DNA of 64,000 nucleotides from Aspidiotus rigidus (taxonomy: Eukaryota > Arthropoda > Insecta > Hemiptera > Diaspididae), in contig JAVHKY010000046.1 of the NCBI GenBank assembly GCA_035079385.1, positions 310,001-374,000 of the forward strand, given 5' to 3'. Below, one piece after another: positions 15,976-26,197 of the stretch (position 1 is its first letter; each line of letters starts with the position of its first letter). The notes under the pieces were generated by a model. The model saw only the letters and a list, made by a program, of their open reading frames with translations. It made no database searches and had not been told where the DNA came from. The position numbers and the translations under genes are program-made.

Positions 15976-16781
15976 TCTGGGCTGTGGCTTTGCTGGGCGT
16001 TGGCGTGTTTGTGGATGGGGTGACAGGCGAGTGTGCGGCACAGATTTGAATGCGTGGGATGATGAATGAATGAAGAGGTCCGGTTCCGGGTGCCATTGAC
16101 TGGGCTGACCCCCCGGGCTGTGCATCACCTGGAATCGAGGGGTTCATTGGCAGAACAGGCTGACGGCATGGGCTGCTACATGAACTCTGTCTCGCGCGAG
16201 TAGTTGCGGTCTGGGCGTGCTGACTGGGCTGGCCACCCGGGATGCGCTTCTGGGCCTATAAACTAGGATGGCGTCTTGTGCTGGGAGGGTGCACATTGGG
16301 GTGGCTCTGGTGGGTTCCCTTCATGGCGCGGCGTCTTGTGCCTGTATGGTGCTACGCTGTGCCGGGTGGGTGCGTATCGGGGCTGCTCTGGTGGGTGCCT
16401 TCTGTGGTGCTTGACTGAGCTGAGTTGTCTGGTACCCTTGCGAATGCTGGGGTACTGGACTTGAGTGTCGAATGTGAGGATAGTGAGGTGTTGGCTGCGA
16501 CTGTTTCACTTACTGTCTGCTTCTGGTCGGCGTTTGGTGGCGTTATGGTTTGGTGGCGGGTTGCTGTTGGGGTGCGGGTGGGGCGCTGCAACTAAGAGTA
16601 CTAGGAGAAGGATACTCCGAGGCTAATTAAACCGTAGGGAAGGAAACCCTATAATTTTTTAAAAAACCACCTGTCTCCTTGCAGGCTAGGGCACGGGCTC
16701 ATAGGATAAGGGAAGGACAACCCCGACAGAAAACCGTCAACTGGTGTAGGCAGTCACACCTGCATCAGGATCATCTTCATG

Positions 16782-16908
16782 TATGGGGTTACGTACTGTC
16801 TGGTGGCCCTCACGTCCTGTATGAATGGGGTTACGTACTGCTTTCATAGCCTTCACGTCCTGTTTGTATGGGGTTACGTATCGCCATCTGGACCTTCACG
16901 TCCCATAC
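16782..16908 (+). repeat. Triple repeat in 5' UTR of element B
   Basis: Three units of about 40-45 bp, each beginning with TATGGGGTTACGTA-like sequence and ending TTCACGTCC or CTCACGTCC. The same triple unit occurs in C (23792-23918), E (34293-34419) and G (51070-51197). A promoter or protein-binding role is possible but not shown. Confidence 0.75.
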
Positions 16909-16959
16909 CACTCTATTTACCTGGCATTGGTGGAGTTTCTTCCAGTGACTAGGTAGGAG

Positions 16960-17235
16960 ATGGAAAACTCTGACAATGAAAACCCGGTCATAGCCGTAAG
17001 GTGTGTGCCTTTCCCTGCGAGGACCAAGCAGCTCGCGGGGGAAGTATGGTTCTGCAAGATGATCTGGGAAGGCGGAAGCAGCTTCCCAGATGACGCCTCA
17101 CACTGCAACTCTATTCCAGATGAAGATGACGAAAGACGAAGATATTGGTGCCGATTCGGATTCGGCAAACCGGCTCCCCACGCTGATGCGCTCAGGCGGC
17201 GAGGGGTCGGGGGGTATCGTCCCCAAATCATATGA
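16960..17235 (+). CDS. Possible upstream ORF in element B 5' UTR
   Basis: A frame beginning MENSDNENPVIAV overlaps the start of ORF1 in another reading frame. The same peptide start is encoded in E (34470-34652) and G (51248 onward), whereas in C a one-base deletion breaks it. Because the DNA is nearly identical between copies, peptide conservation is weak evidence for translation. It could modulate ORF1 initiation, or be chance. Confidence 0.3.
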   Translation: MENSDNENPVIAVRCVPFPARTKQLAGEVWFCKMIWEGGSSFPDDASHCNSIPDEDDERRRYWCRFGFGKPAPHADALRRRGVGGYRPQII

Positions 17236-19111
17236 TGAGGCAAACAACAGTGCCAAGGTGGACCAAGACGAGGCTTACACCACAGCTATGGTAGACAAGA
17301 TAGTGCCCAAAGGGGGCGGGATTGCTACTAGTACACCGGTACATAGCCACCAGCAAGAGAAAGTCTACCACATCTTCAAGAAGTCCAACAAGGCGACAAG
17401 GACTCCACCTTCACCCAAAGACGACCACAGCGAACAGGAATTCGAGCAGGATCCTGAGAGGGGCTATCGCTCATCCCCTGAAGAGACCAACCGTAGGAAG
17501 CGGAAGAAGGTTGACACCAGTGGTACAAAGGCACCACTGGAACTCAACCTCACCATCCCAAACCTTCCAGGTGGGAAGATGAAAGCTGAGAACTTCCGCC
17601 TTCAGCAGAAGATCATGCAGCTTGAGATGACAATGAAGGGCAAGGACAAGGAGCTCCGGAAACTCCAAACCCTTGTTGATCAACAAGCTGCAGCGCTAGC
17701 GGCCCAGAAGGTAAGCATTTCGGAGCTTACCAAGAAAGTCTTGGCTCTTGAAACTGGCCAGTCAGTGTCAAGACGACTGGAAACGCCGACGCCGACGCCA
17801 AAGCAGCAGCAACAGCAACAACTCCAGCAGCAGCAACAACAGCAAGCGCTGCGGAAAATGAAGCAGCAACTGCAACAACCACTGCGGCAACCGCAGCAAC
17901 AGCAGCAGCACCCACAGCGACCGCAACTGCAGCAACCACAGCAATTGCAGCAGGCGCAGCAACTGCAGCGACAACCGCAGCAACAGCAGCAGCAACCGCA
18001 GCGACAGCAGCAGAAACCGCAGCAATTGCAGCAAGCGCAGCAACTGCAGCAACAGCGACAGCAGCAGCAACTGCAGCAACAGCGACAGCAGCAGCAACTG
18101 CAGCAACAGCGACAGCAGCAGCACCTGCAGCAACAGCAACAGCAGCAGCAACAGCAACCTCGAGACCAGCAGCAACTGTCCCCACAGACAGCCACGCCCA
18201 GCTCTAATGTGCCCTCTTGGAGCCAGGTGGTTTCCCGGCGCAATCGAACAAAGGACGCCCAGCAAGCTACTGCAACTGAGGGTGGGCGCTCTAATGTGCC
18301 TCCTCAGCCAGCTAATAAGCACCACAGGAGGACCAAACAGCAGCTGCAACTGCTGAGGAAGAGGAAGCCACGGAGCAATGCGGTGGTGCTCAAGAAGAAA
18401 TGTGACGACGTGAGCTATACAGACATCATCCAAGAGGCCAGAAAAAGGCTCTCAGTTGACACACTTGGCGTCAAAGTACTGTCCACCAGGTTTACTAAGG
18501 CCGGAGAGATGGTGCTGGAATACCGCCATACCTTGGAAGGAGCTCCTGATACCTTCCCTGATCAACTGAAGGTCGCCATTGGTGACAAGGCAGATGTGCG
18601 CAAACCAATGAGGAAGACAAGGATACTGCTCCTCAACATCGATGCCTCTGCAACAAAGGAGGAAATGACAGCAGCCATTGGTGAAGCGGATGAGGTGAAG
18701 ATCACCAACGTCCAGAGGATGGGCCGAGGGTGCCAAATGGCTCATGCTGAGGTCCCTATTCCAACTGCCTTGAAGTTAGTGCAGGCCGGAAGCATCCAGA
18801 TTGGGTGGAGCAACTGCAAGGTCCGCTCACTGGAGAAGAAGGATGCAGCACCCCCCCGCTGCTTCAAGTGCCTCCGAAGAGGCCACATTGCCGCAGCTTG
18901 CCAAGGGGAAGCTGTTGGCAATGGCTGCTACAGATGCGGCGGAGAAGGGCATCTGTTACGGGACTGCCACCGGGACCCAAAGTGCCCACTATGCAGCCGA
19001 GAAGAGGGCCGCGATGCAGGGCATGTGGTCGGCAGTAAAGGCTGCATAGGTGCTGCCGAGCCCAGGACCCGAGGGCGACTAGGCAGCCGAAGAGGACCAA
19101 CGGCCTCCTAA
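17120..19111 (+). CDS. Element B ORF1: gag-like nucleic-acid-binding protein
   Basis: 663 residues. The ATG at 17120, right after a CAG, is chosen because the MTMT/MKMT start is conserved in all copies; an in-frame ATG ten codons upstream (17090) is possible. The N-terminal part is acidic and serine-rich, then comes a coiled-coil-like stretch (about residues 150-225), a glutamine-rich region built from CAG/CAA codons (about 235-365), a conserved globular part, and three zinc knuckles: CFKCLRRGHIAAAC (581-594), CYRCGGEGHLLRDC (603-616) and a C-X2-C...H...C motif (622-642). Such proteins bind element RNA and form RNPs. The stop TAA shares its last A with the ORF2 ATG. The middle of this ORF1 differs strongly from those of C and E and is closest to decayed element G. 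Confidence 0.9.
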   Translation: MKMTKDEDIGADSDSANRLPTLMRSGGEGSGGIVPKSYDEANNSAKVDQDEAYTTAMVDKIVPKGGGIATSTPVHSHQQEKVYHIFKKSNKATRTPPSPKDDHSEQEFEQDPERGYRSSPEETNRRKRKKVDTSGTKAPLELNLTIPNLPGGKMKAENFRLQQKIMQLEMTMKGKDKELRKLQTLVDQQAAALAAQKVSISELTKKVLALETGQSVSRRLETPTPTPKQQQQQQLQQQQQQQALRKMKQQLQQPLRQPQQQQQHPQRPQLQQPQQLQQAQQLQRQPQQQQQQPQRQQQKPQQLQQAQQLQQQRQQQQLQQQRQQQQLQQQRQQQHLQQQQQQQQQQPRDQQQLSPQTATPSSNVPSWSQVVSRRNRTKDAQQATATEGGRSNVPPQPANKHHRRTKQQLQLLRKRKPRSNAVVLKKKCDDVSYTDIIQEARKRLSVDTLGVKVLSTRFTKAGEMVLEYRHTLEGAPDTFPDQLKVAIGDKADVRKPMRKTRILLLNIDASATKEEMTAAIGEADEVKITNVQRMGRGCQMAHAEVPIPTALKLVQAGSIQIGWSNCKVRSLEKKDAAPPRCFKCLRRGHIAAACQGEAVGNGCYRCGGEGHLLRDCHRDPKCPLCSREEGRDAGHVVGSKGCIGAAEPRTRGRLGSRRGPTAS

Positions 19112-19113
19112 TG
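19109..19113 (+). promoter_or_regulatory. UAAUG stop-start overlap, ORF1 to ORF2 of element B
   Basis: TAATG places the last base of the ORF1 stop as the first base of the ORF2 start. This arrangement is known from the R1-clade element SART1, where termination-coupled reinitiation makes ORF2. Identical junctions occur in C (26193-26197) and G (53227-53231). Confidence 0.8.
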
Positions 19114-22100
19114 GCAGGGACGCTCAAGTTCCTGCAGGCCAACCTTCAGCACTGCAAACTGGCTCAGGATCTTCTCTGGCAGTTTGTAGCTGAGGAGGGA
19201 AAGCACATTGTGATTGCCAGCGAGTATCACAATGTTGCGAGGAAAAAAGGATGGTACACAGACCGTACTGGCTTAGCGGCCATTGGTGTTTGCCCAGAGT
19301 GTCCAATTGCTCCGGGAGAGGTTGAAAGAGGGGAGGGGTATGTTGCTGTGAAGATGGCCGATATGGTTGTCTATAGTTGCTACTTCTCCCCGAATCGCCC
19401 CTTCCCGGAGTTTGAGGACTTCTTGAAGAAATTAGAAGAAAGCTTGTCCAGATGGCAAGGTGAAAAATTCATTGTGGCTGGCGATTTTAATGCCAAGTCA
19501 GAAGAGTGGCGATCAGGCCGTACGGACATCCGTGGGTATGCCTTGGGGGAGTGGATTGCTTTCAATCGACTGGAAACAGTCAATGTCGGCAACACTCCTA
19601 CCCGAGTGCATCAAGGATACGGGTCCATTATTGACATCACCTTTGCCTCAGAGTGCCTAGCCCGAAAAATAGAAGGCTGGGCGGTACTGGACAAGGAGCT
19701 TTCTGGGAGCGACCACTGGTGCATCGGCTTCTCCATCCGCCGGGAAGTTGAGGTCGCTGCTCCACAAAAGCTGGTAAGAAAATGGGCCGTCAGGAAGCTG
19801 AATAGCGACCATTTGAAGGCTAGCTATCTTGCTCTCACATGGGATCAAGAAGAAGAGCAAGAAGGCAATGCGGAGGTGGCAGCAGAGAGGATGATCAAGA
19901 CTGTCACCAAAGCTTGCGATGTAGCCATGCCCAGGCAAGGTCCACCAAAGAAGAGGAGGGCTGTTTACTGGTGGACCAACAAGATTGCCGAATTGAGAAA
20001 AGAGTGCAACCGTCAGCGCCGGATATACCAGCGTAGTAGTGGCCGCGAAGAGGCGCGGGCGGTTGCACCCGAATACCAGCTGGCTCGTAAAAGGCTGAAG
20101 AAGGCCATCAAGGACAGCAAGCGTGCTGCATGGCGAGAGCTATGTGAGATGGCGGATGACGACCCATTTGGAAAGCCTTATAAGTTAGTGCTGAAGAAGC
20201 TCAAAGGCCTCTCAGCAATGAGCCGAATGGAGCCGGATGTTGTGGGCCAAATCATTGATGGCTTGTTCCCACAGCAGCCACCACCAATGGTAACGCTACC
20301 AATAGTAGAAGAGGATGGTATATCCCTCCTAGGCACCGAGGAGGTTGATGCAGCAGTCAATAGACTGCGGGGTAAGTATTGGAAGGCTCCAGGCCCGGAT
20401 GAGATTCCAAATCCAGTCTGGAGCGCCATACATTCAGTTGACCCAGCACTGCTTGTTGATACATTCAATGCGGCAATTGTTGGGGGACTGTTCCCTGTGC
20501 GATGGAAGAAAGCCAGGCTAGCGTTGATTGATAAGAAGGATAAACCACCTGGCCTACCATCCTCTTATCGTCCACTTTGTCTGCTAGACAATGTTGGGAA
20601 ACTTCTAGAAAGAGTGATAGCCAATCGTTTGGAGAGCTATCTGAAGGAAAGAGATATAATCTCTGATAGCCAGTACGGTTTTCAAACTGGACGCTGCACA
20701 TCAGATGCTGGGATCCGGCTGAAGAGGATAGCCAAGTCAGCGATTGATATGCGCCAGTTTTGCGCAGCCGTCAGCCTCGACATAAGAAATGCGTTCAATT
20801 CAATCCCATGGAAGATGATATTGGAAGCTCTTGTGAACGCAGGAGTGCCCGCATACCTGCTCAGGATGATCAGCAGCTATCTTAGCTGCCGTGAAATCCA
20901 AGCAGAGACGTCTGCTGGTACAGTAAAGCGCCCTGTTACTTGTGGGGTGCCGCAGGGGTCGGTCCTTGGGCCGCTTTTGTGGTGCGTCGCATTTAACGGA
21001 ATCTTTAAGGTGAGGCTGCCACCGGGGGTTAAGCTTATCTGCTATGCGGATGACACCCTGGTGGTATGCACTGCCGAAACAACTGTAGCGGTGGAGAGCA
21101 GGGTAAACCGGGCCCTAGAGGATGTGACGCGTTGGATCGAGTCGGCTGGACTTGAACTAGCAGCAAGTAAGACGGAGGCCATTTTATTCACGACCCGTCG
21201 GAAGTTCAAGCCACCCACCTTTCGCCTGCGAGGTGTGGAAATTGAAACCAAGAAGCAAATGAAATACCTGGGCATCTGGTTTGACTCAACGCTGAGCTTC
21301 AGGCACCATTTCCTGATGGCAGCGGAAAAGGCGGGCCGGGTAGTTGGATACCTAAGCCGCCTTATGAGGAACCTGGGAGGACCGAGAGAAGCAAGGAGAA
21401 GGATCATGATGAGCACCGCCTTGTCGATCCTCCTATATGGTGCACCAGTATGGGCCGACTGCATGAAGACACCATACCGAAGAAGAGAGATGGTAAAGAT
21501 CCAACGAAGAGCTGCGCTGAGGTGTGTTAGTGCCTACCGCACTGTCTCGACGGAGGCTCTTTGTGTATTAGCACGTTCACCACCAATCGAGCTCCTTGCT
21601 GAGGAGAGAGCGGTGGTGTTCGAAGCAAAGAAGAGAACAACGACCAACCGAGAAGCTTTACGGGTCAAGCAGGAGGCCAGGCGCTCCTTGCTTGTAAAGT
21701 GGAAAGCAAGAATTGCCCAGAGTGAGCTGGGTACATGGACAACCCGTGTGCTAATACGCGACCTTGATGAGTGGATGAACCGACACCATGGTCAGCTGAA
21801 CTTTCACCTGACGCAGGTGTTAAGCGGCCATGGCTGCTTCAACAAGTACCTTCACGAGAAGTTAAGGAAAGTTGAGCAGGCAACGTGTTCGCACTGTAAC
21901 CAAGGGCGGGATGATGGACCACAACACACCTTATTTGAGTGTGAGGCGTGGAGGCGTGAGCGGGACGAGCTTAGTCGGTCTCTCCAAGAGATCGGGGTAG
22001 ATGAAGCGCTCGACCCGAGTAGCCTGGTACCCACCATGCTAGGTTCCGAAGAAGCATGGAACCAGGTGTCTGCATTTGCGGCCACCATCATGAAGAGGAA

Positions 22101-22221
22101 GATGGACCAGGAATGGAATAGGCAAATGCAGAACCACGCTATGGCCTACTCAACACCTGTGTACCATCAACATCCAGATCTGCAGGAAGAAGAGGAAGAA
22201 GGATACCATCCAGATTGTTAG
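19111..22221 (+). CDS. Element B ORF2: endonuclease-reverse transcriptase
   Basis: 1,036 residues. The APE-type endonuclease covers about 1-230, with N11 (QANLQH), E38 (ASEY), D125/N127 (AGDFNAKS) and S200-D201-H202. The RT domain has KAPGPDEIP, SSYRPLCLLDNVGKLLE, AVSLDIRNAFNSIPW, CGVPQGSVLGP and YADD at 645-648. The C-terminal part has GHGCFNKYLHE followed by a CX2CX9HX4C zinc motif at 926-945, and ends in an acidic EEEEEGYHPDC tail. The enzyme is expected to nick (ATT)n target DNA and prime reverse transcription of the element RNA. Translation probably depends on reinitiation after ORF1. All catalytic residues are present. About 20 amino acids differ from the copy in C. Confidence 0.95.
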   Translation: MAGTLKFLQANLQHCKLAQDLLWQFVAEEGKHIVIASEYHNVARKKGWYTDRTGLAAIGVCPECPIAPGEVERGEGYVAVKMADMVVYSCYFSPNRPFPEFEDFLKKLEESLSRWQGEKFIVAGDFNAKSEEWRSGRTDIRGYALGEWIAFNRLETVNVGNTPTRVHQGYGSIIDITFASECLARKIEGWAVLDKELSGSDHWCIGFSIRREVEVAAPQKLVRKWAVRKLNSDHLKASYLALTWDQEEEQEGNAEVAAERMIKTVTKACDVAMPRQGPPKKRRAVYWWTNKIAELRKECNRQRRIYQRSSGREEARAVAPEYQLARKRLKKAIKDSKRAAWRELCEMADDDPFGKPYKLVLKKLKGLSAMSRMEPDVVGQIIDGLFPQQPPPMVTLPIVEEDGISLLGTEEVDAAVNRLRGKYWKAPGPDEIPNPVWSAIHSVDPALLVDTFNAAIVGGLFPVRWKKARLALIDKKDKPPGLPSSYRPLCLLDNVGKLLERVIANRLESYLKERDIISDSQYGFQTGRCTSDAGIRLKRIAKSAIDMRQFCAAVSLDIRNAFNSIPWKMILEALVNAGVPAYLLRMISSYLSCREIQAETSAGTVKRPVTCGVPQGSVLGPLLWCVAFNGIFKVRLPPGVKLICYADDTLVVCTAETTVAVESRVNRALEDVTRWIESAGLELAASKTEAILFTTRRKFKPPTFRLRGVEIETKKQMKYLGIWFDSTLSFRHHFLMAAEKAGRVVGYLSRLMRNLGGPREARRRIMMSTALSILLYGAPVWADCMKTPYRRREMVKIQRRAALRCVSAYRTVSTEALCVLARSPPIELLAEERAVVFEAKKRTTTNREALRVKQEARRSLLVKWKARIAQSELGTWTTRVLIRDLDEWMNRHHGQLNFHLTQVLSGHGCFNKYLHEKLRKVEQATCSHCNQGRDDGPQHTLFECEAWRRERDELSRSLQEIGVDEALDPSSLVPTMLGSEEAWNQVSAFAATIMKRKMDQEWNRQMQNHAMAYSTPVYHQHPDLQEEEEEGYHPDC

Positions 22222-22649
22222 GGCCTTTATAGTTGTTGAAAGAATCTCGCGTTTATATGGTTGCTCCGCGTCCTCTATTCCGGTGAACTTACTACGGTAC
22301 GTTCACTGTTCATACGAATATGTCTAACGAGCACCATACAGTGAGATTCACGCAACAGCGACTTATTACGCCTGATGCGATGTGATAGTGTCGTTTTTGT
22401 GATGTGAGTGTGTTCTCTAGTGCTGTTCTTTTTGTGCGTGCCAGGGGGGCATCGCAGCTTGGCGGTTGCCAAAGCAACTTGGCAGTTGCCGAGTAGAAGA
22501 GGGGGTTCGCGTAGGAGATTCCTCCTTCACTGAAGTTATACCCGAAAGGGTCGATTCCGGTGTTGGAGGAAACAATATTAAATGCATACGCAACCCGCAC
22601 CTACTCCATTATGGATGACGGGCGGTGCTGCACATGCGACACACAAGCG
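22222..22649 (+). other. 3' UTR of element B
   Basis: 428 bp, near-identical in C, D and E. It holds an imperfect palindrome GTGAAC..AC TACG GTACGTTCAC near 22281-22305, perfect in C, and paired GGTTGCC/GGCAGTTGCC words near 22465-22490. It ends ACAAGCG at the ATT repeat. The 3' UTR of R1-clade elements is usually what the RT recognises. Confidence 0.75.
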
Positions 22650-22989
<340 letters not shown>

Positions 22990-23791
22990 TCTGGGCTGTG
23001 GCTTTGCTGGGCGTTGGCGGGCTTGTGGATGGGTGACAGGCGAGTGTGCGGCACAGATTTGAATGAGTGGGATGATGAATGAATGAAGAGGTCCGGTTCC
23101 GGTGCCACTGACTGGGCTGACCCCCCGGGCTGTGCGTCACCTGGAACTGAGGGGTTCATTGGCAGAACAGGCTGACCGCGTGGGCTGCTACATGAACTCT
23201 GTCTCGCGCGAGTAGTTGCGGTCTGGGCGTGCTGACCGGGCTGACCACCTGGGATGCGCGGCCGGACCTATAAACTAGGATGGCGTCTTGTGCCGGGTTG
23301 GTGCACATTGGGGTGGCTCCGGTGGGTTCCCTCCATGGTGTGGCGTCTTGTGCCTTATGGTGCTGCGCTGTGCCGGGTGGGTGCGTACTGGGTCTGCTCC
23401 GGTGGGTGCCTTCTCTGGTGCTTGACTGAGCTGAGTTGTCTGGTACCCTTGTGAATGCTCGGGTACTGGACTTGAGTGGCGAATGTGAGGTAGTGAGGTG
23501 TTGGCTGCGACTGTTTCACTTCTGTCTACTTCTGGTCGGCGTTTGGTGGGGTTATGGTTTGGTGGTGGGTTGCTGTTGGGGTGCGGGTGGGGCGCTACAA
23601 CTAAGAGTACTAGGAGAAGGATACTCCGAGGCTAATTAAACCGTAGGGAAGGAAACCCTATAATTTTTAAAAAAAACCACCTGTCTCCTTGCAGGCTAGG
23701 GCACGGGCTCATAGGATAAGGGAAGGACAACCCCGACAGAAAACCGTCAACTGGTGTAGGCAGTCACACCTGCATCAGGATCATCTTCATG

Positions 23792-23918
23792 TGTGGGGTT
23801 ACGTACTGTCTGGTGGCACTCACGTCCTGTATGAATGGGGTTACGTACTGCTTTCATAGCATTCACGTCCTGTTTGTATGGGGTTACGTATTGTCATCTG
23901 GGCTTTCACGTCCCACAC
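23792..23918 (+). repeat. Triple repeat in 5' UTR of element C
   Basis: Same three-unit array as in B, with the first unit reading TGTGGGGTTACG. Position relative to ORF1 is the same. Confidence 0.7.
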
Positions 23919-24131
23919 CACTCACTCCCTGGCCCTGGTGAAGTTTCCCACCAGTGACTGGGGTAGGAGAAGGACAACTCTGAAATGAAAACCCGGTCAT
24001 AGCCGTAAGGTACGCCTTTCCCTGTGAGGACCAAGCAGCTCGCGGGGAAAGTATGGTTCTGCAAGATGATCTGGGAAGGCGGAAGCAGCTTCTCAGATGA
24101 CGCCTCACACTGCAACTATTTTATTTTACAG

Positions 24132-26195
24132 ATGACAATGACGAACGATGAAAAAAATGGTGCCGTTTCGGATACGGCAAGCCGGCTCCTCACGCTGACG
24201 CGCTCAGGCGGCGAGGGGTCGGGGGGTTATGTCCCCGAATCCAACGATGAGGCAAGTAATAGGTCAAATGCGATCGGCCAAGACGATGGCGAGGTGCTCA
24301 GTCGATCCCAGGAAGAGGAGACCAAAAAGTCCAAGGAGGTCACTACCATCACGCGACCACCGGGAACTCCTGAGGGGTTAGACGAAGTTTTTGTCACCCC
24401 TCTTGCTAAGGTAAAGCAATGCCACACTAGGAAGAGGTTGCGGGCTAACTCCTTCACCTCCCCTATTAAGACAAGCTCTGAGGATGAGCTGACGGAAGAG
24501 GAAGGTTTGTTCCTTGGTAAGATACCAAACCTTCCGAACGCAAAAATGAAGTCTGCAATGAAGAAGCTTCAGAACCATTGCAAGAAACTCATGGAGAGAG
24601 ATATTGCGCGCGAAGCTGAGGCCAAAGCAGCGCGGAGGAGCGCAATTGCGATGAAGGAGAAGGTCGATGGATCACAAAAAGTGGCCCACCTCTCTGAGAA
24701 GGATCAACCAGTGCACACTCAGCTCCTTGAAGAAATAAGGTCCCTCAAGGCGGCAAATTTCAAGCTAGCAGAGCAAGTGAAAAAGCTTCTCGCTCATCAA
24801 AAGAAGGCGGAAGAGGAAAAGATGAAGAACCTTCAAGAGCTGAAGAAGATTAAGGCCGAGAATACCCTGTTAAAGGAGAACATGGTTGGTATGCACACAG
24901 AGCTGCAAAGGCTTGCTCGGCTGCAGCAGCATAGCCAGGCATCATCACCACCACCACCTGTGTTACAGAGTGGCAGTGGCTTGCAGGAGTCTGAGAAGGC
25001 AAAGCAGATAAGACCGCAGAAATTATCTGCTAAACCATTGCTGAGTACACCCCAGCAGAAGAATCTGCAAGCGCAACAACGGCAGCAGCAAGGGCAACTG
25101 CAACAACGGCATAAGCAGCAGCAATCGCAGCAACCGCAACTGCAACCGCGACCGCAACTGCAGCCACGACTGCAACCGCTTCCACAACTGCAGCCACGAC
25201 CGCAACCGCTTCCGCAACTGCAGCCACGACCGCAACCGCTTTCGCAACTGCAACCGCCACAGCAACTGCAGCGACAGGAGCTGCAACTACATCAGCCGCA
25301 ACAGCCTGTGCCTATCTTGGAAGAAGGTGCCACCTGGAGCCAGGTAGTGCGTCGACGTCGCACCAACCCTCCCACTGTGCCTAGTAGGCCGGAAGATGGC
25401 AAAAGGATGCCCAACGCAAAGAAACTGCAGCTCCTCCAGAAGAGACGCCCACGAGGTGGGGCCGTGATACTGAGGAAGACCTCAGAAGAGGTGAGGTACG
25501 CCGACCTCCTTAAGGAAGCGCGCCAGAAGTTGTCCCCAGCGGAATTTGGCTTGACACCAGTCAAGACAAGGTATACCGCAAAAGGGGAGATGATTATTGA
25601 GCTGAAAGGGGCGGACTCCAACAACAAGAATGTCGCGGAGTTTGCGGCAAAGCTGAAAGAAGTGCTGGGGAATGGAACTGATGTCCGAGAACCCCAACGA
25701 CAGACGGGACTCCTGATCTTGGACATCGAGGAGTCGGTGACTGTCGAAGAGATCCGGACTGCCCTGAAGATTGGTGCAGAAGATAAGGTCCAATGTAGGC
25801 CCGCAAGTCGTGGCTGCCAAACAGCCCAAGTTCAGCTGGGCATACAGAGGGCGATGGAGATACTCAAAGAGGGCAAGGCCAAGATTGGCTGGAGCATCTG
25901 TCGAGTAATCTCATTGGAGAGGAAAACCTTGCAGCCAAGGTGTTACAAGTGCCTACGGCGAGGACATATGGCTGCCACCTGCACCAATGAAAGCATCGGC
26001 TCGAGATGCTACAGATGTGGAGCGGAAGGACATGTGATCCGGGATTGTCAACGGGAGCCCAAATGCCCCGTATGCAGCCAGGCTGAAGGTCGTGACACTG
26101 GTCACATTTTGGGTAGCCAAGGGTGCCTTGGTGCTGTCCTACAGCCAGCCCGCAAGACCCAACCTAGAGGGCGAAGAGGACCAACGGCCTCCTAA
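24132..26195 (+). CDS. Element C ORF1: gag-like protein, second ORF1 type
   Basis: 687 residues from the conserved ATG after TTTTATTTTACAG. The open frame extends 36 codons upstream to an ATG at 24024 because of small deletions, so an N-terminal extension is possible. The first ~45 codons match B in nucleotide sequence, then the protein diverges. It has a DEVFVTPLA segment, a GLFLGKIPNLPNAKMK block, a long coiled coil (about 145-265), a Q/P-rich repeat with LQPRPQPLPQ units (about 310-400), a conserved globular part and three zinc knuckles (604-617, 626-639, 645-665). The last codons (RRGPTAS) again match B. Expected role: RNA binding and RNP assembly. Confidence 0.9.
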   Translation: MTMTNDEKNGAVSDTASRLLTLTRSGGEGSGGYVPESNDEASNRSNAIGQDDGEVLSRSQEEETKKSKEVTTITRPPGTPEGLDEVFVTPLAKVKQCHTRKRLRANSFTSPIKTSSEDELTEEEGLFLGKIPNLPNAKMKSAMKKLQNHCKKLMERDIAREAEAKAARRSAIAMKEKVDGSQKVAHLSEKDQPVHTQLLEEIRSLKAANFKLAEQVKKLLAHQKKAEEEKMKNLQELKKIKAENTLLKENMVGMHTELQRLARLQQHSQASSPPPPVLQSGSGLQESEKAKQIRPQKLSAKPLLSTPQQKNLQAQQRQQQGQLQQRHKQQQSQQPQLQPRPQLQPRLQPLPQLQPRPQPLPQLQPRPQPLSQLQPPQQLQRQELQLHQPQQPVPILEEGATWSQVVRRRRTNPPTVPSRPEDGKRMPNAKKLQLLQKRRPRGGAVILRKTSEEVRYADLLKEARQKLSPAEFGLTPVKTRYTAKGEMIIELKGADSNNKNVAEFAAKLKEVLGNGTDVREPQRQTGLLILDIEESVTVEEIRTALKIGAEDKVQCRPASRGCQTAQVQLGIQRAMEILKEGKAKIGWSICRVISLERKTLQPRCYKCLRRGHMAATCTNESIGSRCYRCGAEGHVIRDCQREPKCPVCSQAEGRDTGHILGSQGCLGAVLQPARKTQPRGRRGPTAS

Positions 26196-26197
26196 TG
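26193..26197 (+). promoter_or_regulatory. UAAUG stop-start overlap, ORF1 to ORF2 of element C
   Basis: Same one-base overlap as in B although the ORF1 upstream is of another type; about 25 bp before it are also nearly identical to B. Confidence 0.8.

Noticed and set aside
17680..18433. Cysteine-, alanine- and leucine-rich minus-strand frames
   Set aside because: Antisense of the CAG/CAA repeats in ORF1 of element B; no family motif. Same for antisense frames at 25023-25286 and 35286-35888.
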